DNA from: an uncultured Porphyromonadaceae bacterium
Lineage (GTDB): Bacteria; Bacteroidota; Bacteroidia; Bacteroidales; Muribaculaceae
Length of the DNA: 12,917 nucleotides
Assembly (NCBI GenBank): GCA_905212215.1
Contig: CAJMDR010000029.1
Coordinates: forward strand, 1 to 12,917
Direction of reading: 5' to 3'
The position numbers and the translations under genes are program-made. Of the stretch, positions 8,397-12,917 are shown piece by piece. The notes below the pieces were generated by a model, which was not told the DNA's origin, made no database searches, and saw only the letters and a program-made list of their open reading frames with translations. Numbering within the stretch: position 1 is the first letter of the stretch; each line of letters opens with the position of its first letter.

Positions 8397-8428
8397 TTTG
8401 GCGGGTAAGGAAAAAGGTTGTAACTTTG
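8397..8428 (+). promoter_or_regulatory. Promoter of the tRNA gene
   Basis: TTTG (8397-8400), 20 nt, then TAACTTTG (8421-8428): an exact consensus promoter ending 19 nt before the tRNA 5' end. It indicates a stand-alone, actively transcribed tRNA unit. Confidence 0.8.
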
Positions 8429-8447
8429 CAGCGCAAAACCGAAAGAT

Positions 8448-8518
8448 TGCCTTGTGGTTTAATGGTAGCACGCGAGTTTCTGGCACTCTTAGTGAGGGTT
8501 CGAATCCTTCCAAGGCAA
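8448..8518 (+). tRNA. tRNA-Gln (anticodon CTG)
   Basis: The 7-bp acceptor stem is perfect (TGCCTTG 8448-8454 with CAAGGCA 8511-8517) and starts with the U1-A72 pair typical of tRNA-Gln. The discriminator is A8518 and CCA is not encoded. The anticodon loop TTCTGGC (8478-8484) gives CUG with U33. The T arm is GAGGG-TTCGAAT-CCTTC (8494-8510). The D loop keeps A14, G18, G19 and A21. Two stem positions do not pair: T12 with C23 in the D stem and C27 with T43 at the base of the anticodon stem. The D stem is therefore weak, so the gene may be slightly degenerate, but the consensus promoter and strong terminator suggest it is expressed. Confidence 0.85.
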
Positions 8519-8524
8519 CAAAGT

Positions 8525-8569
8525 AAAATTGCAGTTAGCTGATTATCAGTTGACTGCAATTTTCTTTTA
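8525..8569 (+). terminator. Intrinsic terminator of the tRNA-Gln gene
   Basis: A 17-bp stem, 8525-8541 with 8547-8563, has two G-U pairs and a 5-nt ATTAT loop; its core is AAAATTGCAGT / ACTGCAATTTT. It is followed by CTTTTAC. It begins 7 nt after the tRNA end. Confidence 0.85.
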
Positions 8570-8573
8570 CTGA

Positions 8574-8595
8574 ATTTGCACAACATTTGCACAAC
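8574..8595. repeat. Two tandem copies of ATTTGCACAAC
   Basis: The 11-bp unit ATTTGCACAAC occurs twice with no spacer, immediately after the tRNA terminator. About one turn of helix per unit, and the position next to a tRNA gene and upstream of a recombinase fragment, would suit accessory protein-binding sites of an integrative element. That role is an inference; no matching copy is seen elsewhere in the window. Confidence 0.5.
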
Positions 8596-8858
8596 AGAAT
8601 CTGAAAAATTCGGCTTAAAATTCATTGTCGTTCATCTCTATTCAACGATAAAAATAGATTTCACAATTTTTAACGCCATATCATTTACGGAACAGTGAAC
8701 AAAGAGAGGCGGAAGTCAGTTGTAGATGTTGTGGTGACATTTCTTACGACCATAACGGAGCGGAGGCTCTGCCGTGACGGTTTTGTTTAACCTAAAGCCA
8801 CATTAAGCTCACAAAGGGCATTTTTAACATTTGACCTCGGATTCGGGGTCGAAATACT
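8596..8858. other. Non-coding stretch, no gene seen
   Basis: No frame here looks like a protein and no RNA gene is recognised. The only clear structure is a 7-bp hairpin GACCTCG-GATT-CGGGGTC at 8833-8850 (one G-U pair), without a T tract on either strand and lying 8 bp upstream of the -33 box of the next promoter. The segment probably belongs to a decayed mobile element. Confidence 0.5.
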
Positions 8859-8890
8859 ATTGCATAGCCCTAAAAGTGTACCTAACTTTG
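8859..8890 (+). promoter_or_regulatory. Orphan plus-strand promoter
   Basis: ATTG (8859-8862), 20 nt, then TAACTTTG (8883-8890) is close to consensus, with one mismatch in the -33 box. Transcription should start near 8894 and run right, but no protein-coding frame follows; the next genes are on the other strand. Confidence 0.65.
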
Positions 8891-8893
8891 CAG

Positions 8894-9010
8894 CCGGAAA
8901 AGATGCGAAGGCATCGGGCGTGCGGGATATGACCCGACATTACGCCGTAATTCCGACCGCCGTTATTGGTATAACTTTCTCGTTGCACCCCGATAACACA
9001 CCAGTTATAC
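8894..9010 (+). ncRNA. Candidate structured leader or small RNA
   Basis: Downstream of the orphan promoter are successive hairpins: GATGC-GAAG-GCATC (8902-8915); a two-part stem GGCGT (8917-8921) / ACGCC (8942-8946) enclosing CGGG-ATATGA-CCCG (8923-8936); GTTAT-TGGT-ATAAC (8962-8975); and ATAAC-ACACCA-GTTAT (8993-9008). The last two share complementary arms and could exchange partners. No intrinsic terminator directly follows, so it may be a 5' leader whose gene has been lost rather than a free sRNA. I do not recognise an RNA family. Confidence 0.4.
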
Positions 9011-9062
9011 ATACACCGATGAAGCGACGAGATAGGAAATCCACACATGCGGATTATGCGAA

Positions 9063-9094
9063 TTTGGAGATACGAAGAAATTTTTGTATCTTTA
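9063..9094 (+). promoter_or_regulatory. Second orphan promoter, antisense to the antitoxin gene
   Basis: TTTG (9063-9066), 20 nt, then TATCTTTA (9087-9094) matches the consensus in all but the last base. An A/T-rich inverted repeat, GATAC (9069-9073) / GTATC (9086-9090), overlaps it. Transcription would run right into the 3' end of the minus-strand antitoxin gene. Confidence 0.45.
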
Positions 9095-9166
9095 TGTAAC
9101 GATTGGAGGCAACGCACCTCAGTCAAAGCACGTTCAACATTATTTACCGGGCTTGGAACGATGCTA

Positions 9167-9466
9167 TCACGCCATTGCGAAACAAGAGATGCCGAGCTTA
9201 TCCTCAATATTGGCTACACTCTTGAAACTAAGGTTTTCGGTACCTGACAGCAACTTGCTGACATATTGCGGGCTTACGCCGAGACGGGCGGCGAGGTCGG
9301 CTCTTTTAAGACCGTTGTCCTGCATATAGCCAATAAGAGTTACGGCAAGCTGACGCGACCAGCGGAGCCAACCTGCATTTTCCTTTCGCCATGCGGCTTC
9401 TTCTGCAAAACGCGAGGGGGTATCACTCTGATGTTCCTCCAAAAATTTAATTGCCTTGCTTGCCAT
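9167..9466 (-). CDS. XRE-family HTH antitoxin/regulator
   Basis: This 99-residue protein has an N-terminal helical, charged segment (1-40) and a helix-turn-helix of Cro/C1 type (about 41-95), including LKRADLAARLGVSPQYVSKL (53-72). The chosen ATG at 9466 lies 4 nt after the stop of the upstream toxin frame; the longer open frame to 9577 overlaps the toxin and reads as noise. Antitoxin as second gene behind a larger toxin matches HigBA-like order. In such pairs the HTH protein binds the toxin and represses the shared promoter. With the toxin broken it would now be a solitary repressor. The short C-terminus after LGIS could be slightly truncated, but there is no clear lesion. Confidence 0.75.
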   Translation of the reverse strand: MASKAIKFLEEHQSDTPSRFAEEAAWRKENAGWLRWSRQLAVTLIGYMQDNGLKRADLAARLGVSPQYVSKLLSGTENLSFKSVANIEDKLGISCFAMA

Positions 9467-9470
9467 AATA

Positions 9471-10012
9471 TTATTCGTTAGTAAGTTCAACAAAACTGTC
9501 CTGATCGAAAACGCCGTTGGCTTTAAGGAACGCTTTGCAGCGGTTGAGCTTTTGCAATTCAAGCGTTGTATGTTCACGTCCCTGCATCGTCCGTGTATAG
9601 CTCCACCGGTTACGATATATACGTTTGGCTAAAGTCTTATGGCGTAGATACGGAGCCAACTCGCATGACGTTCACGGTTCCAATTTCGGGCTTTCTCACG
9701 GCTTAACTCACGGGCACGGGTGTCTGTGATGTCAAGCGGCTTGAAAAGCTCGTCAAGATGCTCGGTATAGGGAACTTCGAGAACAAGTTCCTGTAACGCC
9801 TCGGCATCTTCAAAAGTATCATTGACGGCTTCATCGAGTCGTTCAATATGGAAGTAGCTTTTTAGGTCTTCCATGTTTTCCATAAAGAAGTCAAGAAGAT
9901 ACTCGCCATTGGTCCAGTTTCGGAACAGGATGGTGAGTTCATCCGCTTCCTTATCCTGAGCTTTGACAGCCCAGAGATGGTCGAATCCGTCGATTATCCG
10001 AACAAACTTCAT
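9471..10012 (-). pseudogene. Broken HigB/RelE-like toxin gene (nonsense plus frameshift)
   Basis: From the ATG at 10012 the frame runs MKFVRIIDGFDHLWAV... through an acidic helical region to RERHASWLRIYAIRL, then meets TAG at 9631-9629. The same frame goes on sensibly as PNVYIVTGGAI. At about 9598-9594 the reading must then change frame to continue as RTMQGREHTTLEL...VELTNE, ending at TAA 9473-9471. Only two bases remain at the junction, so the frame has lost one base or a number such as seven. The arrangement (charged WLRIYAI strand, GGAI turn, then a basic helix) recalls RelE/HigB-type mRNA interferases, and the adjacent HTH gene supports a toxin, but the family name is tentative. An ATG ten codons upstream (10039) is less likely because it overlaps the promoter box. 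Confidence 0.7.
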
Positions 10013-10036
10013 ACTATATAAACATTCATCCGAGTG

Positions 10037-10068
10037 CAAAGTTACAGAGTTTTTCTGAAAACCGCAAC
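10037..10068 (-). promoter_or_regulatory. Promoter of the toxin-antitoxin pair
   Basis: On the minus strand GTTG (10068-10065), 20 nt, then TAACTTTG (10044-10037). The -7 box is exact and the -33 has one mismatch. Start predicted near 10033, 21 nt before the toxin ATG. The promoter seems intact although the toxin is not, so the antitoxin could still be made. Confidence 0.65.
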
Positions 10069-10093
10069 TTATAGGTTGATTTTTTCTATATCA

Positions 10094-10501
10094 CTAAATA
10101 TCCGGCGACTCATCCGGCAAAACATTGAGATGCTTGTCAACCTTATATCGCGGTTGATTGAAGGCGGCACAGAGGAGCACGAAGAGGTCATGAAGTTCAA
10201 GCATTGAATAGTGTTCAACGGCACTACTACCTACCTCATGGAGTCCGGTGGCATACATATTTACCTGCGCTTTGTTGGCGATGTCTATGTGAGTCTTACG
10301 GCACAGTTTGCTACTGCCTACTGAATGCAGTGGCACACGGTTCATAGTGCCTGTCGCCTCATCATACTGGTTAACCAATCGGTTAATTTTACAATGCTCA
10401 AGGAGCTTCTTAATCTTGGCGTTGTAACCGCTTTTGCCGGAGGCATATTTGAGGACACCAAATTTGAAAGCTGAGTCAAAAATGGCTCGGTTTTTTTGTT
10501 T
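10094..10501 (-). pseudogene. C-terminal fragment of a tyrosine recombinase (integrase)
   Basis: The open frame, from just after a TGA at 10504-10502 to TAG at 10096-10094, gives 135 residues with no credible start codon; a TTG at 10378 lies in mid-domain. It begins with AIFDSAFKFGVLKYASGKSG, continues through a KLLEHCKINRLV linker and a hydrophilic turn, and reaches SSKLCRKTHIDI, placed like the box-II catalytic Arg motif. GLHEVGSSAVEHYSML then matches the usual LGH...Y block, with the candidate nucleophile Tyr ten residues after the His. The N-terminal arm-binding and first catalytic regions are missing, so it is probably inactive. It marks a former integrative element. The family call rests on motif layout, without an alignment. 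Confidence 0.65.
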
Positions 10502-10565
10502 TCAGCAGGCAATCCGCGGTTAGATAAGATAATTCAGGTAGAAGATCAATTAAACTTCAGAACTA

Positions 10566-11168
10566 TCAAACATTCAGGATATATTCTCCAAAATATGTTT
10601 GATTTATTTTCCTCTCAATGTCTTCTAACGTAACAGTTATTTGATAATCGAATCTTGTTTACCAATAGATATAGGGTATTGTAGTATCTGAGACTTGATA
10701 AAATGTTTCAGGACCGAACAAGTTGAGCATCATCGCTGATAGAATTTGAATCTGCGGCTGCCATTTCCCGTATCAATCCTTTTCCCCTTTATGTCTTTAT
10801 CCAAATCCGGAGCCGCTACAAAGCCGAATGAGACCAAACGGTTTCTACGGTAATATTCCAACATAACTTCAATGCAAGAACGTACTTTGATTCGCGGTTC
10901 ATAATCATTTGTCAGCAATGAATATCTTTCTTTACTCTTCTCCACCCCTTTCCAGTAAAATTTCAGTCCATAGAACTCATTTTCAAATCCTTCGACCTCA
11001 ACAATGTAACGTTTGTTGGTTTTTAAAGATTTGAATGTCCATAAATCAACAATGCGAAGTGAAGACGAATCTTTACTTCGCATTGTGAATCTGGGTTTAT
11101 AATAATCCGTAAAGCTGTTCACGGAAGTATATACTGATATGACGAAATCCTCAAACGCTGACGCTCAT
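10566..11168 (-). pseudogene. Broken gene of unknown function (about 200 codons)
   Basis: The longest intact piece is GTG 11122 to TGA 10730, with 130 residues beginning NSFTDYYKPRF after the start and rich in aromatic and basic residues (KFYWKGVEKSKERYS, EYYRRNRLVSFGF). I do not recognise the family. Three signs suggest it is one damaged gene. The reading continues in the next frame from 10733 as MMLNLFGPETFYQVSDTT, as if one base were lost at about 10733-10735. That frame then meets TAA at 10661-10659 but goes on plausibly as TRFDYQITVTLEDIERKI and on to a TGA at 10568-10566. At the 5' end an ATG at 11168 would join FEDFVISVYTSV if one extra base near 11154-11165 were removed. Alternatively the 130-residue frame is a short real gene coupled by ATGA to a 24-codon one. 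Confidence 0.5.
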
Positions 11169-11211
11169 TTTCAGCCATACAAAATGCCTTATTGGGCTAA
11201 AAATCGACTGG

Positions 11212-11727
11212 TCAGTATGGGATTTTTTCGGTGGAGGCAGCCCACTTCTGGAAGGCTTTGATGGCGGTGGTGCCGTCGACGTGTATGGCGGGAAGTTTGC
11301 GGTATTTCTGTTTGCGTTCCAGCTCTTCGTAGATGAATCGGTCGGAGAAATCTATGGAAGCGGCATCCTCCTTGGTGTTGCCGTAGTATATCTTCTTCAC
11401 CCCGGCCCAGTAGAGTGCGCTAAGACACATGGGACAGGGTTCGCAACTGCTGTAAACGATGCAGCCGTCGAGCTTGAAGTTCTTCAGCTTGGCGCAGGCA
11501 TGACGTATAGCGAGCACCTCAGCATGGGCAGTGGGGTCATTAAGCAGGGTGACGGAGTTGGCACCTGTGCTGACTATCATGTCATCCTTTACAATCACTG
11601 CGCCAAAGGGTCCTCCGCCTTTGTCTATGTTATCGTAGGAGATCTGGCATGCCAGCTCCATGTATTCGGGGTTATAGTCGTTGTCAACCTTGACGGGATT
11701 GGTAACTACGGTATTTGTGTCTGTCAT
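11212..11727 (-). CDS. guaD: Guanine deaminase, cytidine-deaminase-fold (GuaD type)
   Basis: This 171-residue zinc enzyme converts guanine to xanthine and ammonia in purine salvage. Zinc ligands are H68 in HAEVLAIRHAC (68-78) and C98 and C101 in SCEPCPMC (94-101); E70 is the proton shuttle. GGPFGAVIVKD (38-48), NDPTAHAE (63-70), FIYEEL (131-136) and the C-terminal aromatic Tyr (Y171, after KAFQKWAASTEKIP) follow the Bacillus subtilis GuaD pattern, where the C-terminal tail closes the active site. The first 20 or so residues extend beyond that homologue; an internal Met23 is an alternative start. It lies 68 nt downstream of the beta-lactamase gene on the same strand, with no consensus promoter seen between, so read-through from bla is likely. 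A tRNA adenosine deaminase (TadA) is less likely because the C-terminal features are GuaD-like. Confidence 0.87.
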   Translation of the reverse strand: MTDTNTVVTNPVKVDNDYNPEYMELACQISYDNIDKGGGPFGAVIVKDDMIVSTGANSVTLLNDPTAHAEVLAIRHACAKLKNFKLDGCIVYSSCEPCPMCLSALYWAGVKKIYYGNTKEDAASIDFSDRFIYEELERKQKYRKLPAIHVDGTTAIKAFQKWAASTEKIPY

Positions 11728-11738
11728 AGTTTCAATAG

Positions 11739-11759
11739 TTGTTTCTTTAGTGGAAACAA
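11739..11759. repeat. Inverted repeat upstream of guaD
   Basis: TTGTTTC (11739-11745) and GAAACAA (11753-11759) form a perfect 7-bp inverted repeat with a 7-nt spacer, beginning 12 nt upstream of the guaD ATG. A second GTTTCAATAG (11729-11738) repeats GTTTCTTTAG (11741-11750) at a 12-nt period. It could be an operator or an mRNA hairpin near the ribosome site; no factor is implied by the sequence. Confidence 0.45.
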
Positions 11760-11795
11760 TGAGAGACAGTGTTTTGTTGGAGCTTCCAACGCCAA

Positions 11796-12755
11796 TCAGT
11801 CCACAGACTGTTCTGTCAGGGCTGAATATACTACGGCTGAGATTCTGGCTATTATTGCGGAAGCCCGGTCCTCGGTCCCCTTGAAGTCTTTCACCAATAC
11901 CACAAGGGTATAATGGCGGCCGTCGGGAAGCGTGATGTAAGCGGCATCGTTCTGGGCCGAGAGCATTCCCCCATCGCGAAAACCGCTTCCTGTCTTATGG
12001 CCTACCGTCAGGCCTTTTTCGCCCGTGAGTGACGCCACGATACGGTCTTGACCGGTATTACATTCGCGCAAGGTGCGACAAATGAATTCCTGATTCTCTT
12101 TTCCCATGATGCTGGCCTCATACAGTATGTTAAGCAGCATCGCCACACCAAGTGGTGAAGAATGGTTGGCGTAGCATTTCTTATGGTCGCCCCACATCTC
12201 CTCCTCGGTAAATGAGAGCCGGAAACTGTTCCTTGGCACAAGGCGAGCGATGTAAGCGTCGGTCTTCCCCACATCAAGCAGATGCCGGAACATATAATTG
12301 CTGGCATTGTTGTCGCTAAGGGTGAGGGTATATCGCAACAGTTCTCGCACCGTAATATCGAAGCCAGAGGCCCCGCGTTCCTTCATCATCGGCGACCATG
12401 TATCGGGATTCAGTTCTCCGGCACTGATATGCACTAAAGTATCGAGGCTTACACCCTTGCTCTCCAATTCGTGGGCAAGTGCTATGGCCTGATGAAGCTT
12501 GAACACGCTCATCAACGGATATTTGTCCTCGTTATTCACAAGCAGCGTGTCTCCCCCATCTGTCAGCAACGCTATTCCAACCTCAGTATGAGAAGCATCG
12601 GCAATAGCCTGAAGTGAATCCTTCAGCGTTGCAGGGATATGGAGAACGGTTTCTTTGTCTTCCTTACCGTTAACTTTGTGTGTATGAGCGGAGCATGCCG
12701 ACATTGCCATGCCCGAAAAAAGACAGAAGCAGACCGCCAATATAGTAGTTTTCAT
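11796..12755 (-). CDS. Class A beta-lactamase, CfxA/CblA/CepA-like (subclass A2)
   Basis: From ATG 12755 the protein is 319 residues and begins with a signal peptide (MKTTILAVCFCLFSGMAMSA) whose MSAC end could be a lipobox, so it may be an outer-membrane-bound lipoprotein or a periplasmic enzyme. Active-site motifs are S83-V-F-K86, S147-D-N149, acidic omega-loop residues within FTEEEM (182-187) and K254-T-G256. The stretches SDNNASN, GHKTGSG, VKDFKG and the final SAVVYS are typical of the Bacteroidota A2 group, which mainly hydrolyses cephalosporins; substrate range here is an inference. A longer frame to 12878 exists, but its first 41 codons run back through the promoter, so the start is 12755, or 12764 three codons earlier. 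No mobilisation genes lie beside it, which suggests a resident chromosomal gene. Confidence 0.92.
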   Translation of the reverse strand: MKTTILAVCFCLFSGMAMSACSAHTHKVNGKEDKETVLHIPATLKDSLQAIADASHTEVGIALLTDGGDTLLVNNEDKYPLMSVFKLHQAIALAHELESKGVSLDTLVHISAGELNPDTWSPMMKERGASGFDITVRELLRYTLTLSDNNASNYMFRHLLDVGKTDAYIARLVPRNSFRLSFTEEEMWGDHKKCYANHSSPLGVAMLLNILYEASIMGKENQEFICRTLRECNTGQDRIVASLTGEKGLTVGHKTGSGFRDGGMLSAQNDAAYITLPDGRHYTLVVLVKDFKGTEDRASAIIARISAVVYSALTEQSVD

Positions 12756-12775
12756 GTGTTCCATGTTTTTGCAGG

Positions 12776-12806
12776 CAAAGGTAGTCAGTAATACCGATAT
12801 GACAAA
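12776..12806 (-). promoter_or_regulatory. Promoter of the beta-lactamase gene
   Basis: On the minus strand TTTG (12806-12803), 19 nt, then TACCTTTG (12783-12776) is an exact consensus. Start predicted near 12772, giving a leader of about 7 nt to the ATG at 12764 or 17 nt to the ATG at 12755. Confidence 0.78.
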
Positions 12807-12831
12807 AACGCCTTTCACCACAAATCTGCCG

Positions 12832-12862
12832 ATTGCGGTTTGTGAATTATTCATTACCTTTG
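12832..12862 (+). promoter_or_regulatory. Promoter of the right-edge gene, divergent from bla
   Basis: ATTG (12832-12835), 19 nt, then TACCTTTG (12855-12862). The -33 boxes of this and the bla promoter are only 25 bp apart, back to back, so a protein bound between them could affect both. Confidence 0.65.
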
Positions 12863-12866
12863 CAGA

Positions 12867-12917
12867 ATGAAATTCCAAAGAGGTCTGACAACGGCAATCT
12901 TAGCCGCAATCATATGT
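12867..12917 (+). CDS. N-terminus of a protein with a likely signal peptide (partial at window edge)
   Basis: ATG at 12867 opens a frame that continues to the window edge with 17 codons, MKFQRGLTTAILAAIIC: a basic start followed by a hydrophobic run, as in a signal peptide or first membrane anchor. The ATG lies only 4 nt after the TAnnTTTG box, so the mRNA would have practically no leader. The function cannot be judged from this fragment, and a downstream start beyond the window is possible. Confidence 0.5.
   Translation, partial: MKFQRGLTTAILAAIIC

Noticed and set aside
8574..8595. Start of a CRISPR array
   Set aside because: Only two 11-bp units in direct tandem, with no spacers and no cas genes in the window.
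8325..8625. Minus-strand frames of 62 and 85 codons across the tRNA
   Set aside because: They read the complement of the tRNA, its promoter and its terminator. Such frames are common false calls at tRNA genes.
8857..9207. A 116-codon minus-strand frame and a 79-codon plus-strand frame in the non-coding block
   Set aside because: Neither shows family motifs, and both run through the predicted promoter and hairpins. Composition looks random.
11137..12802. Shared GATATGAC words near 11137 and 12796 as mobile-element ends
   Set aside because: The match is only about 8 bp with loose flanks and no transposase lies between, so chance is the better explanation.
12756..12878. N-terminal extension of the beta-lactamase to an ATG at 12878
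   Set aside because: It would read through an exact promoter for bla and overlap the divergent promoter. The signal peptide begins at 12755.

Overview
The window looks like chromosome from a member of Bacteroidales (phylum Bacteroidota), possibly near Bacteroides or Muribaculaceae. The phylum call rests on four things. Promoters follow the Bacteroidota pattern (a -33 TTTG-like box, 19-21 nt, then TAnnTTTG). Start codons have no Shine-Dalgarno sequence. The beta-lactamase is of the CfxA/CblA/CepA type. The tRNA carries no encoded CCA end. The family-level placement is an inference and is weak.

Layout. (1) 1-181 is a purine-rich, gene-free tract. (2) 182-6581 is a tight five-gene minus-strand operon, read GT4 glycosyltransferase, UPF0104-type flippase-like membrane protein, KdsB, MutS2, WaaP/InaA-like kinase. 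It starts at a consensus promoter only 9 nt from the first ATG. Four of the five genes fit envelope or LPS glycolipid synthesis (lipid-linked sugar transfer, Kdo activation, core phosphorylation); mutS2 is a DNA-maintenance gene carried inside. (3) 6694-8256 is a self-contained plus-strand tryptophanase unit with promoter, leader of about 80 nt, tnaA and a strong intrinsic terminator. (4) 8397-8569 is a tRNA-Gln(CTG) with its own consensus promoter and a 17-bp hairpin terminator. (5) 8570-11200 is a decayed accessory island: an 11-bp tandem repeat just after the tRNA terminator, about 570 nt of non-coding DNA with an orphan promoter and a structured leader, a toxin-antitoxin pair whose toxin is broken but whose antitoxin and promoter look intact, a 5'-truncated tyrosine-recombinase fragment, and a broken gene of unknown function with at least two lesions. 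(6) 11212-12806 on the minus strand holds a class A beta-lactamase followed 68 nt later by a GuaD-type guanine deaminase. (7) At the right edge a promoter divergent from bla drives the first 17 codons of a plus-strand protein that looks secreted or membrane-anchored.

How the parts relate. Left of the tRNA the genes are intact, housekeeping-like and well regulated. Right of it the DNA looks like the scar of one or more mobile elements that entered at or near the tRNA-Gln gene and decayed. I found no complete new defence or mobile system. The most unusual material is the structured, promoter-led non-coding block at 8833-9100, the single-antitoxin relic, and the repeated very short distance between TAnnTTTG boxes and start codons.
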